A DNA stretch of 64,000 nucleotides from an uncultured Cohaesibacter sp. (GTDB lineage: Bacteria; Pseudomonadota; Alphaproteobacteria; Rhizobiales; Cohaesibacteraceae), in assembly GCF_963677725.1 (NCBI RefSeq), contig NZ_OY782507.1, forward strand, positions 3,383,001 to 3,447,000. Reading direction: 5' to 3'. Positions 34,996 to 43,528 of this stretch are shown here, piece by piece. The translations under genes and the position numbers were made by a program. The notes under the pieces are model-generated. The model saw only the letters and a list, made by a program, of their open reading frames with translations, had not been told where the DNA came from and made no database searches. Every line of letters starts with the position of its first letter. Positions within the stretch are counted from its first letter, which is position 1.

Positions 34996-35058
34996 GGCCT
35001 TTTGAAATCCTTTTGAGTTTGTCGCAGGCTCAGAATTGAAACGAGCCTTGATTTACGA

Positions 35059-35095
35059 ACAGCTTTGCTTGTAACATAAGAACAGCACAGTCTGT
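35059..35095. promoter_or_regulatory. Two ACAG-(N)-CTGT/TTGT motifs upstream of third TRAP operon
   Basis: ACAGCTTTGCTTGT (35059-35072) and ACAGCACAGTCTGT (35082-35095) lie 10 bp apart between the divergent amidohydrolase and TRAP genes. They resemble halves of the 33013 palindrome, so the nearby TetR protein may bind here also. Weak evidence. Confidence 0.3.
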
Positions 35096-35207
35096 AACTG
35101 AGGTAAAGTCCTACGTGACATTTCTTCAAGGCAAAGTGCAAAGCAGCACCTATAAGCTGCATCCAATTGATCAGCCCTTCGGGGCACTCCATGGGAACAT
35201 AACAATC

Positions 35208-36185
35208 ATGCTTCGCAATCTCCTCCTTACAACCGTTGGCTTGATGGCTCTTGCGAGCACTCCAGCCAATGCCGCCAATTGGGATTTCGCATCGGAATAT
35301 CCCGCAAGCTCCTTGAATGGCCAGACCGCTGACAAATTCGCCGAAGCGGTCGCCAAAAAGACCGACGGCTCTTTGACAATCACCGTGCATCACGGCGGAG
35401 CGCTCGGATATAAGAGCATTGATCAGTTTGACGCTGTTGGCGACGGTGCGTTGCAGGCGGCCTCATCGGCCTTCGTTTTCTGGCCTGGCATTGATCCCAT
35501 TTTTCAGCTGTCCGCTCTGCCATTTCTCGCCCCCACCACCGAGGATGTTGCACGGCTCTATGAACTCGCCCGGCCCGACTATGACGCCGTCTTTGCCGCA
35601 AACAACCAGATGCTGTTATTCGCGACACCGTGGCCTTCGTCCGGGCTCTGGGGCAACAAGGCTTTCACCTCCCTCGCAGACCTTAAGGATGTGAAGGTAC
35701 GCACCTATGATGTCGGCTCGACCGAAGTGATGCGCAATGCCGGGGCCTTTCCGATCCAGATTGCCTGGAGCGATGTGCCTGCCCAGCTTTCAACCAATGC
35801 CATTGACGCGGTGCTGACCTCGGCCAATGGCGGCATCGGCATTCAGATGTGGGAGCAGCAGTCCAACTTCACCAATGTAAACTATGCCGCCACTCTTCAG
35901 GGGATCCACGTCAATCTGGATGCTTTCAATGATCTGACGCCTGAAGAGCAGGAAGCTGTCAAGGCAGCTGCCAAGGAAGCTGAAGATTTTGGCTGGTCTC
36001 TGCTCGAGGAAGGTATGTCCAAGGATTTCGCGACCTTGCGGGAAAATGGTGTAACGGTGACCGAGACGGTGCCCCCTGAATTCTCCAAGGCCCTTAGTGA
36101 GGCCGCCCAGCCCTTTATCAATGATTGGATCGAAGCGACCGGAGAGCGTGCTAAGCGCATTCTCGACGCGTATAACAGCAAGTAA
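35208..36185 (+). CDS. TRAP transporter substrate-binding protein (DctP family, third system)
   Basis: 325 residues from ATG 35208, which begins a proper signal peptide (MLRNLLLTTVGLMALA, cleavage near ANA-ANWDF); an earlier in-frame start would precede it with non-signal sequence. The ligand Arg is in DLKDVKVRTYDV, followed by the family helix DVPAQLSTNAIDAVLTSANG. Followed by a stem-loop and then dctQ and dctM. Ligand unknown. Confidence 0.9.
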   Translation: MLRNLLLTTVGLMALASTPANAANWDFASEYPASSLNGQTADKFAEAVAKKTDGSLTITVHHGGALGYKSIDQFDAVGDGALQAASSAFVFWPGIDPIFQLSALPFLAPTTEDVARLYELARPDYDAVFAANNQMLLFATPWPSSGLWGNKAFTSLADLKDVKVRTYDVGSTEVMRNAGAFPIQIAWSDVPAQLSTNAIDAVLTSANGGIGIQMWEQQSNFTNVNYAATLQGIHVNLDAFNDLTPEEQEAVKAAAKEAEDFGWSLLEEGMSKDFATLRENGVTVTETVPPEFSKALSEAAQPFINDWIEATGERAKRILDAYNSK

Positions 36186-36210
36186 AATGCCCATGCCCGC
36201 TCCGACGGGG

Positions 36211-36237
36211 GATGCCGCAAACGCACATGGCGGCATC
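36211..36237 (+). promoter_or_regulatory. Intercistronic stem-loop between third TRAP binding protein and DctQ genes
   Basis: 8-bp stem GATGCCGC/GCGGCATC (36211-36218 with 36230-36237), 11-base loop. An outer 6-bp pair CATGCC/GGCATG (36192-36197 with 36252-36257) encloses it. No T-run. Confidence 0.65.
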
Positions 36238-36344
36238 GCTCTGCCGGGGCAGGCATGATCGCGTCTTTCTGTTTCCCTCGGGTTGGGTCGCGCCTGTGAA
36301 AGAGCCGGATTGTCGGCTTTTTTCCTCATGGCAACGGAGCTGCT

Positions 36345-36866
36345 ATGTCTCGCTTTTATCGCCTTGTCTATTTCATCTCCACGCTTGCAGCGATTGTGGC
36401 CGCGGCTGCGCTGGTCTTTATGGTCGGTTTGATTGCACTGGAAATCCTGCTGCGGTCACTGTTCTCGACCTCCACTTTCATGACAGCTGAATTTGTCGGC
36501 TATGCAGTGGCCACATGCACGGTTTGGTCTCTGGGCTATGTGCTTGAGCATGAGCAGCTCATCCGGGTCAACCTGCTGCTTGCTCGGTTTCCTGAGCGAG
36601 TGCAAGATGTCATGACCGCTATTTCCGCAGCTCTGTTACTGGCCGGGACACTTGGCCTTGCCTGGATGTTCTGGCTCCGCGTGGCAAGGGCATGGGCACG
36701 CGGCACCGTGTCGCCTTCCATTGCTGCGGTTCCGGTCTGGATACCGGAGAGCGTGATCCTTGCCGGATTGCTCGTCTTCGCGCTGCAGATTTTCGCGCAT
36801 GGTTTGCGGTATCTACAAGGCTATCCGACGCCAGCACCGCGCGAACCCCAACCTTTTACCGAATAG
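36345..36866 (+). CDS. TRAP transporter small permease (DctQ family, third system)
   Basis: 173 residues with four hydrophobic segments and the DctQ loop VLEHEQLIRVNLLLARFPER. The ATG at 36345 has GGAG about 7 bases upstream. It lies 160 bp after the binding-protein gene and 19 bp before the large permease gene. Confidence 0.88.
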   Translation: MSRFYRLVYFISTLAAIVAAAALVFMVGLIALEILLRSLFSTSTFMTAEFVGYAVATCTVWSLGYVLEHEQLIRVNLLLARFPERVQDVMTAISAALLLAGTLGLAWMFWLRVARAWARGTVSPSIAAVPVWIPESVILAGLLVFALQIFAHGLRYLQGYPTPAPREPQPFTE

Positions 36867-36885
36867 CAGCCAAAGGCACATCCCT

Positions 36886-38196
36886 ATGGAAACACTCGTC
36901 TCTTTTGGCATCGTTCTGGTGCTTTTGTTTGCGTTTCTTGGCTTCGGAACCTGGGTTTTCGCGAGCCTTGCCATGGTTGCAGTCTGTTCCCTCAGCCTCA
37001 TTCTGGACATGTCACCCTTTCGCATTGGCAGCATCGCGGCGAATATCTTCTATCGCTATGCCTCGAGCTGGGAACTTGCCGCCATTCCGATGTTCATCTG
37101 GATGGGAGAAATCATCTTTCGCACCGATATTTCTGCCAGATTGTTCCGGGGACTCTCTCCCTTTGTTGACTATATTCCCGGTCGCCTTTTGCACACCAAC
37201 GTCTTGGGTTGCACCCTGTTTGCCGCTGTGTCTGGCTCCTCTCCGGCGACAACGGCGACGGTTGGCAAGATCACGACGGCAGAGCTGTCCAGTCGCGGTT
37301 ATAGTCAATCGCTATCGCTTGGGTCCCTTGCCGGGGCGGGCAGTCTGGGGCTGTTGATCCCTCCCTCGATTGTCATGATCGTCTATGGCATTCTGGCCGA
37401 GCAGTCGATCAGTCGCCTGTTCGCGGCCGGTCTGGTGCCCGGCATCATGATCTCGGCGCTCTATTCTGCCTATATCATGATCCGGGCGTGGCTTGATCCC
37501 ACCCTTGTTCCGACGGATCGTCCCCGCCACACTCCTCTTGATTTTGCCAAGGCATGTCTGAATCTGGCTCCGCTCGTGATCCTGATGACCATCGTCCTTG
37601 GCTCGATCTACACCGGCATTGCCACGCCTTCGGAAGCGGCGGCGGTCGGGGTGATTGCATCCATTGTGATCGCCATGCTGATGGGGCAGTTTTCTCTCTC
37701 TCTTTTGGCCGAGACGCTGATGGGCGCACTCATAACCTCCACCATGGTCTGCTCGATCCTGATCGCTGCTGCCTTGATGTCGACTGCCATGGGCTATCTC
37801 CACATCCCCGCCAATGTGGCGCAGGCCATTGCCAGCCTCGATCCGTCGCCGTGGATGCTGCTGATCATCCTGTCGCTCTTCTATCTTGGTCTTGGTTTCA
37901 TTCTGGATGGCAACTCCATCGTGGTGATGAGCCTGCCGATTGCGCTGCCGCTGGCGCAACAGGCCGGATTCGATCCGATCTGGTTCGGGGTCTATCTCGT
38001 GCTGATGGTCGAAATGGCGCAAGTAACGCCACCTGTGGGGTTCAACCTGTTTGTCCTGCAAGGGATTTCGGGACAGTCCATCGGCTATGTCGCGCGAGCG
38101 GCACTCCCCTTCTTCTTCCTCATGCTGCTCGGCGTCACCATTCTGGCCCTGTTCCCGGATATCGCCCTGTGGCTTCCCAACACACTTTACGGATAG
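36886..38196 (+). CDS. TRAP transporter large permease (DctM family, third system)
   Basis: 436 residues, about 12 membrane segments. ELAAIPMFIWMGEIIFRTD, GAGSLGLLIPPSIVMIVYG and VTPPVGFNLFVLQG are the DctM signatures. I start it at ATG 36886 (METLVSFGIV), just after dctQ; the open frame extends upstream but inside dctQ. The GAF gene starts 8 bp downstream. Confidence 0.93.
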   Translation: METLVSFGIVLVLLFAFLGFGTWVFASLAMVAVCSLSLILDMSPFRIGSIAANIFYRYASSWELAAIPMFIWMGEIIFRTDISARLFRGLSPFVDYIPGRLLHTNVLGCTLFAAVSGSSPATTATVGKITTAELSSRGYSQSLSLGSLAGAGSLGLLIPPSIVMIVYGILAEQSISRLFAAGLVPGIMISALYSAYIMIRAWLDPTLVPTDRPRHTPLDFAKACLNLAPLVILMTIVLGSIYTGIATPSEAAAVGVIASIVIAMLMGQFSLSLLAETLMGALITSTMVCSILIAAALMSTAMGYLHIPANVAQAIASLDPSPWMLLIILSLFYLGLGFILDGNSIVVMSLPIALPLAQQAGFDPIWFGVYLVLMVEMAQVTPPVGFNLFVLQGISGQSIGYVARAALPFFFLMLLGVTILALFPDIALWLPNTLYG

Positions 38197-38204
38197 ACAT
38201 AACA

Positions 38205-38696
38205 ATGCATCCTGATAAATCGCGCCCGGTACCAGAAGCGCATGGCACCTGTGCAGCCATGCCTGTGATGAGCTTTGAACTGGCTATGGACATCTGTCGC
38301 AAGGCCTATGGCTTTCGGCTCTTCACCATCTTGCTCAACGATACCAAGGCGGGTGAAATCATGCGTTTGTTCAGCTCGAACGAGACAGACTATCCTCCCG
38401 GCGGACGAAAGCCCATGGGCCCCACTCCCTGGGGGGAGCGTGTGTTGAAAGAGAAACTTTGCTGGCTTGGTGATGGTGAGGCGGCAATCCGCTGGGCCTT
38501 CCCCGATGCCGAGAGGATCCTCTCGCTTGGCTGTCAATCCTGCGCCTGTGCGCCGATTCTGTCTGACGGGCAAGTGATCGGCGTTCTCTCCCTCAGTGAT
38601 GTTGAGGGGCATTACAGCCTTCAGGATCTCGCTGGCATTGCTGTGATCGCTGGTCTGTTGGCACCCTGCCTTCCTACCCGCAGCCTCTCATCATAA
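38205..38696 (+). CDS. GAF-domain protein with a cysteine-rich loop
   Basis: 163 residues, soluble, essentially a single GAF-like domain: AMDICRKAYGFRLFTILLND at the front, the SLGCQSCACAPIL loop near 107-119 with three closely spaced cysteines, then GQVIGVLSLSDVEGHYS as the closing strands. GAF domains bind small ligands or sense redox state. No output domain is attached. Translation starts 8 bp after the TRAP permease stop, so it belongs to the TRAP operon and may sense the imported compound or chemically process it. The cysteines could bind a metal or form a disulphide. Confidence 0.75.
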   Translation: MHPDKSRPVPEAHGTCAAMPVMSFELAMDICRKAYGFRLFTILLNDTKAGEIMRLFSSNETDYPPGGRKPMGPTPWGERVLKEKLCWLGDGEAAIRWAFPDAERILSLGCQSCACAPILSDGQVIGVLSLSDVEGHYSLQDLAGIAVIAGLLAPCLPTRSLSS

Positions 38697-38784
38697 TTGA
38701 CAAAACAAAAACCGCATTCACTGCGTGGTAAAATCACGATCACCTGCACGCCAAATGAGAGTAATCCAAGCTAACCCGTCGTTT

Positions 38785-39729
38785 TTAAGCAATTCCTTGT
38801 CTTTTGGGGCAGGTGGCGACGCCTTCTTCTTCGAGGAAATGAAGGAAGGAACGCTCGGCCGGCGTCAGGTGACGATCACTATCCACCACAGCAAAAGCGT
38901 CAATGCGTGGACGGCCTCCATGAAGGGGTAGCTCCCAAAGATCAATGCCGTGAGTTTCAGCCAGGCTTCTGGGATAGGCGCCGATCGTTTCGTAATGCCG
39001 GATCAGATTGAGCAGATCAAAAGCACCGCTTGCGACGGCTACAAGATCACCTCCGATCCCATGACGCACCCGATGAATCGTTATGGGGGACAAAGCACCA
39101 GCCATATGGTCTTCCTCAAAGCCGACGACATCCGAGTTGGAAAGTGCCACAGAATCTGGCTCGGCTACGCCGTAGAGAGGGTGCTTGGGACCGCAGAAAA
39201 AGCCGAATTGCTGTGCCGTCAGAGAGCGAGAGCTGAGCCGAGGCGAAGGATTGAGACGCGAGCAAAAGCCAAGCGTGCATTCTCGCTGCAACAAGGCCTG
39301 ATTGACCTCGTGACAGGATGTTGACCTAAGAGCGAAGGTTACCCCGGGATGCATGCGCCGATATCGTGACAGGAGCGGATCAAGGAATGTCATATCCAGA
39401 TGGCTTGATCGATAGATAATGATGTTACCGCTGATAGCCTTGTCGGCTTTGCTGCTGAGGTCCTTCAACCGAAGGATGCCACCGTAAATTTCAAGCGCTT
39501 CCCGATAGACGGCTTCTCCTGCCTGTGTGACCGAAAAGATCTGGCCGGAGCCACGTTCTATGAGCCTGTGTTCAAGACGCTCTTCCAGCCGTCTCAAGGC
39601 GGAACTGATGGAGGGTTGTGTAACATTCAAGCGCTGGGCCGCTCCCGTAATAGACCCTTCCTGCACGATGACCATGTAGGTTCGCAGCAAGTTCCAGTCC
39701 AGTTGTTTGGCGAGGCGATCCGATTGCAC
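38785..39729 (-). CDS. LysR family transcriptional regulator
   Basis: 314 residues, start GTG at 39729, 2 bp after the stop of the oligopeptide ATPase gene, with AAGGA upstream. Helix-turn-helix: VQEGSITGAAQRLNVTQPSI then SSALRRLEERL. The effector domain follows. Being last in the ABC operon it is probably co-transcribed with the importer. It may also control the divergent DUF917-HyuA-AroM operon 6 kb away. Confidence 0.9.
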   Translation of the reverse strand: MQSDRLAKQLDWNLLRTYMVIVQEGSITGAAQRLNVTQPSISSALRRLEERLEHRLIERGSGQIFSVTQAGEAVYREALEIYGGILRLKDLSSKADKAISGNIIIYRSSHLDMTFLDPLLSRYRRMHPGVTFALRSTSCHEVNQALLQRECTLGFCSRLNPSPRLSSRSLTAQQFGFFCGPKHPLYGVAEPDSVALSNSDVVGFEEDHMAGALSPITIHRVRHGIGGDLVAVASGAFDLLNLIRHYETIGAYPRSLAETHGIDLWELPLHGGRPRIDAFAVVDSDRHLTPAERSFLHFLEEEGVATCPKRQGIA

Positions 39730-39731
39730 TT

Positions 39732-40550
39732 CTAGTTCCTTTTCTGAGCGCTTTCCCCACTGCGTAACCGCTTGCGGTGACGTCCTGCTTCGGGAAGTGG
39801 CACTGCGTTGAGCAGCTTCTTGGTGTAGTCATGTTGCGGGTTGGTGAAGATATCTTCCACCGGGCCCGTTTCGACAATCTTGCCCAGATACATCACCGCA
39901 ACATGCTGGCAGAGAAAGCGCACCACAGCCAGATCATGCGACACAAAAAGCGATGCCATGTCGTCGCGGCCTCTCTGCAATTCCCTAAGGAACTCCAGAA
40001 TTTGCGCCTGAACAGATACATCAAGCGCAGATGTCGGTTCATCCAGGACCAGAAAACGCGGATTGAGTGCCAGTGCGCGCGCAATGCAAACCCGCTGCTT
40101 CTGGCCACCTGAGAGCTCATGGGGGAAGCGATAGAGAAACTGGGCTGGTAGCCCCACGCGCTCTAACAGCTCTGATACACGCATCTGCAACTCTCGTCCA
40201 CGGATCTTGGTGTGCAGGATGAGGGGTTCTGCAACTGAGCGATAAATGGTCATACGCGGATTAAGCGAGGAGTGGGGATCCTGAAAGACCATTTGAGCAG
40301 AGCTGCGCACAGGTCGCAAAGCACGACCGGACAGTTGAGTTATATCCTTCCCATCAAGGATAATCTGGCCGGACGTCGGTGCCAGCAGCCGCAAGGCGGC
40401 TTTGCTGACCGTCGATTTTCCCGAGCCGGATTCGCCCACCAGTCCAAGTGTCTGACCTGCCGGAATACGAAGGGAGATTCCGTCAACAGCCTTGACCAGA
40501 TTGTCAGTTCTGACATTGGAATGAACCTTCAGGTCGTTGATCTCAAGCAT
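39732..40550 (-). CDS. Dipeptide/oligopeptide ABC transporter ATPase (OppF/DppF type)
   Basis: 272 residues. Walker A GESGSGKST, signature LSGGQKQRVCIARAL, Walker B RFLVLDEPTSALD and the H-loop SHDLAVV are intact. It ends with the opp-type tail (FTNPQHDYTKKLLNAVP). It overlaps the preceding ATPase gene by 8 bp. Works as one half of a heterodimeric ATPase below the DppBC-type permeases. Confidence 0.93.
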   Translation of the reverse strand: MLEINDLKVHSNVRTDNLVKAVDGISLRIPAGQTLGLVGESGSGKSTVSKAALRLLAPTSGQIILDGKDITQLSGRALRPVRSSAQMVFQDPHSSLNPRMTIYRSVAEPLILHTKIRGRELQMRVSELLERVGLPAQFLYRFPHELSGGQKQRVCIARALALNPRFLVLDEPTSALDVSVQAQILEFLRELQRGRDDMASLFVSHDLAVVRFLCQHVAVMYLGKIVETGPVEDIFTNPQHDYTKKLLNAVPLPEAGRHRKRLRSGESAQKRN

Positions 40551-41541
40551 CGTTCAAAGCCTCCGAATAGAGTGTGCAGGCCACTTTTTGGAAGCTGCTG
40601 GTCTGAACAAATGTCGGCCTCTTGGCTTTGCAGGCGCCGGTTACATGTTCACAGCGGGTCTGGAACCGGCATCCAATGGGAGGCTCATAGAGATTGGGCA
40701 GATTGCCGGGGATGCCGACAAGATGCTCAGGCGGGCGTAAGGGATGCGGAATGGCTCTGAGCAGGCCTTGCGTATAGGGATGCTTGGGCGTTGAAAAAAA
40801 CTCATCGGCCGAAGCATCTTCAACAATCTGCCCAGCATACATGACAGCCACTCTTTCGCAAACTTGCGCCACGACGCCCAGATCATGGGAAATCATGATG
40901 ACGGCAATGCCCAGATCCTCAACAAGCTCGGCGATGAGATCCAGGATCTGAGCTTGAATGGTGACATCAAGGGCAGTGGTTGGCTCATCAGCAATCAGCA
41001 ATTTTGGCGTTGCTGCAAGTGCCATAGCGATCAGAATTCTCTGGCGCATGCCTCCTGACAATTCGTGCGGATAGGCATTGAATTGCTGCAACGGATTGGG
41101 GAGATGGACTTTTTCCAACATCTCCAGTGCTATGGTGCGCGCATCCGACTTGGATATGGCACCGCCTCGCTGGGCGCGGATGGCGTCGATCAACTGGGTG
41201 CCGATCCGTATGACCGGGTTGAGATAGGTCATCGGATCCTGAAAGATCATGGCCACTTCGGAACCACGAAGCGAGCGCAGCTCCTTCTCTGTGCATTGCA
41301 GGAGATCGCGTCCGTTAAACAGCACTTCGCCGGAGGTGATCCGTGCCGGAGGCATGGGAACAAGGCCAAAGGCTGAGCGCGTCAAGACGGATTTGCCGCA
41401 GCCGGTTTCCCCCACCAGCCCGATGGTCTCACCCGGTTGAACATCAAGCCAGACATGGTCTATGGCCTTGTAAATGCCGTCGAAGGTTTCAAACTCAAGT
41501 GAGAAGTCACGAATTTGAAGAAGGGCTTTATTGTTGGACAT
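40543..41541 (-). CDS. Dipeptide/oligopeptide ABC transporter ATPase (OppD/DppD type)
   Basis: 332 residues. Walker [10 protein letters not shown], signature [15 protein letters not shown], Walker [14 protein letters not shown] and H-loop SHDLGVV. The Opp-type C-terminal extension [20 protein letters not shown] with the later ACTLY supplies the cysteine pattern known from DppD. It starts 3 bp after the permease stop. Partner of the downstream ATPase. Confidence 0.93.
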   Translation of the reverse strand: MSNNKALLQIRDFSLEFETFDGIYKAIDHVWLDVQPGETIGLVGETGCGKSVLTRSAFGLVPMPPARITSGEVLFNGRDLLQCTEKELRSLRGSEVAMIFQDPMTYLNPVIRIGTQLIDAIRAQRGGAISKSDARTIALEMLEKVHLPNPLQQFNAYPHELSGGMRQRILIAMALAATPKLLIADEPTTALDVTIQAQILDLIAELVEDLGIAVIMISHDLGVVAQVCERVAVMYAGQIVEDASADEFFSTPKHPYTQGLLRAIPHPLRPPEHLVGIPGNLPNLYEPPIGCRFQTRCEHVTGACKAKRPTFVQTSSFQKVACTLYSEALNDA

Positions 41542-41544
41542 ATT

Positions 41545-42432
41545 TTATCCCCTCTGGGTCGGATCAAGAACATCACGCAGGCCATCTCCGAGCAGGTTGA
41601 AACCCAAAACAGTGAGATAACTGGCAAGGCCGGGGAAGAAGGAATACCACCACCAGTCTGGCAGATAGTTTCGTCCAATAGATATCATGGCACCCCATTC
41701 AGGATAGGGTGGCTGTGCTCCAAGGCCAAGAAAGCCCAGGCTGGCCGCGCCAAGAATTGCCATGCCCATATCCATGGATACCTTGACGATGATCGGAGAC
41801 AGGCAATTGGGTAGGATATGTACAAACAGGATCCTAGGCATGCTCGCCCCAAGCGATTGCGCGGCAGTGACATAGGTTTCATTGCGCAAGGACAGAGTCT
41901 TGGCCTGCACAAGACGAACATAACCGGGCCACCAGACCAGCGACAGGGCGACCATCGCATTGAGAATACCCGGCCCAAGAGCGCCTACCACCGCGATGGC
42001 TAGAATGAGGCCTGGGATGGAGAGGAAAATGTCCGTAATGCGCATGATCACTTCGCGCAATTTCGGTCCGGCCATGCCAGCGAGCATTCCCAGCGGCACC
42101 CCGATCAGAACCGCAATTCCCGTCACGGTCAATCCGATCTGAAGGGACAGCCGCGCTCCTATCAATACGCGAGAATAGATGTCCAGCCCGACTTCATCCG
42201 TGCCGAACCAATGGTCAGCACTGGGCGGCAACAGTTTGTCGTCGAGATGAGTCACGCCCAATGCATCTTCAGGGTAAGGCGCCAGCATTGTACCGAATAT
42301 GGCGATGAAGAGAAAAAGAAGGACGATGACTAGACCCAGCATGGCAGACGCCGAGCGCGAAAAGGTCGAGGTCATTTTGCGGATTTCCCGCCAACTGCTC
42401 TCATACCGTTCGAATTGCAAAAAATCACTCAT
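41545..42432 (-). CDS. ABC transporter permease (DppC/OppC type)
   Basis: 295 residues from ATG 42432 (MSDFLQFERYES), just past the stop of the partner permease; longer starts lie inside it. Six membrane segments; the EAA-like cytoplasmic loop is ALSLVWWPGYVRLVQAKTLS with AAQSLGASMPRI, and the DppC-type extracytoplasmic loop HWFGTDEVGLDIYSRVLIGA is clear. Confidence 0.92.
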   Translation of the reverse strand: MSDFLQFERYESSWREIRKMTSTFSRSASAMLGLVIVLLFLFIAIFGTMLAPYPEDALGVTHLDDKLLPPSADHWFGTDEVGLDIYSRVLIGARLSLQIGLTVTGIAVLIGVPLGMLAGMAGPKLREVIMRITDIFLSIPGLILAIAVVGALGPGILNAMVALSLVWWPGYVRLVQAKTLSLRNETYVTAAQSLGASMPRILFVHILPNCLSPIIVKVSMDMGMAILGAASLGFLGLGAQPPYPEWGAMISIGRNYLPDWWWYSFFPGLASYLTVLGFNLLGDGLRDVLDPTQRG

Positions 42433-42439
42433 GGGTCTG

Positions 42440-43450
42440 TTACACCTGTGACCTGACGCGTGGATCGAGCGCAGCATAGGCAAGATCAATCAATAGGTTA
42501 GCGATCATGAAGCTGCCGCCAAGAATGAGAGTTACGGCCATGATGGGCTCAAAATCGGAGCTGATTGCCGCTTTGGCCGCATAGAGCCCCACGCCGGGCC
42601 AGTCGAAAACGCCTTCAACAAGAACCGTACCGCCCAGCATCCAGCCAAATCGCAGGCCGATCATGGCAAGGGTCGGCAAAAGCGCATTCTTGAGCGCGTA
42701 ATGAGCGACAATGCGAAACGGTCCGATGCCTTGCGCTTTTGCATTGGTGACATAATCCTTGTTCAGGGCTTCAAGCATTTCCGCCCGATTGACGCGGACA
42801 ATGGAAGCCAAAGCAGGGAAGCTCAGCGCAATAGCAGGCAACAGGATATGCATGAAAGCTTCCTGGAAGACGGGAAAACTAAGCGTGAGCAGCGCGTCTA
42901 TCGTCAAAAGTCCAGTGATGCGGGTTGGCGGATCGGTCATGATGCCCAACTGTCCCCCAAGGGGGAAGATGTCGGCTTCAAGAGCAAGATACCATTGCAG
43001 CATCAGCCCGAGCCAAAACATTGGCATGGCAACTCCGGAAACCGCAAAAATTCTGATCAGGTGATCGGTTGCCTTATTCTGCTTGACCGCAGAAATCACT
43101 CCAAGTGGAATGCCCAGGAGGATGGCAAAACCCATCGATACCAGTACAAGTTCGAGAGTGGCGGGAAAGAAGACAGAAAGATCCTGCAAAACCGGGCGGC
43201 CTGTATGGATGGATGTTCCAAAGTCGCCTGTTATCACGTGGCCAAGATAAATAAAGAAGCGAACGACCAGTGGCCTGTCCAGACCGCGTTCAGCGCGAAT
43301 GACATCAACCATTTCCTGCGTTGCGTCCGGTCCAGCAGCAAGTCGCGCAGGGTCTCCCGGCGCAATGTTAGAAACAACAAAAGTGATGATCATGAGCCCA
43401 AGTAGCATCAGGATCATCATGCCAAGACGATTTATGATAAGACGGCGCAT
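42440..43450 (-). CDS. ABC transporter permease (DppB/OppB type)
   Basis: 336 residues. The DppB start RRLIINRLGMMILMLLGLMI, then the periplasmic PGDPARLAAGPDATQEM, the EAA loop RVNRAEMLEALNKDYVTNAKAQG and a C-terminal VEGVFDWPGVGLYAAKA. Six membrane segments. It follows the binding-protein gene after a 78-bp gap that contains a hairpin. Confidence 0.93.
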   Translation of the reverse strand: MRRLIINRLGMMILMLLGLMIITFVVSNIAPGDPARLAAGPDATQEMVDVIRAERGLDRPLVVRFFIYLGHVITGDFGTSIHTGRPVLQDLSVFFPATLELVLVSMGFAILLGIPLGVISAVKQNKATDHLIRIFAVSGVAMPMFWLGLMLQWYLALEADIFPLGGQLGIMTDPPTRITGLLTIDALLTLSFPVFQEAFMHILLPAIALSFPALASIVRVNRAEMLEALNKDYVTNAKAQGIGPFRIVAHYALKNALLPTLAMIGLRFGWMLGGTVLVEGVFDWPGVGLYAAKAAISSDFEPIMAVTLILGGSFMIANLLIDLAYAALDPRVRSQV

Positions 43451-43474
43451 GCCTTGCTTTCTGTTTGCAACGGC

Positions 43475-43492
43475 CCGGAGCAGAAGCTCCGG
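43475..43492 (-). promoter_or_regulatory. Intercistronic stem-loop between peptide-type binding protein and permease genes
   Basis: 7-bp perfect stem CCGGAGC/GCTCCGG (43475-43481 with 43486-43492) with a 4-base loop; two further G-C pairs outside one mismatch (43472-43473 with 43494-43495). Same position, after the binding-protein gene, as in the TRAP operons. Confidence 0.65.
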
Positions 43493-43528
43493 ACCATTTT
43501 GAGGTATTCGGTTTGGTGCCTTATCGCA

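Noticed and set aside
37312..38205. 297-codon minus-strand frame opposite the third dctM
   Set aside because: Shadow of DctM; hydrophilic Arg/Asp/His-rich translation without family features.
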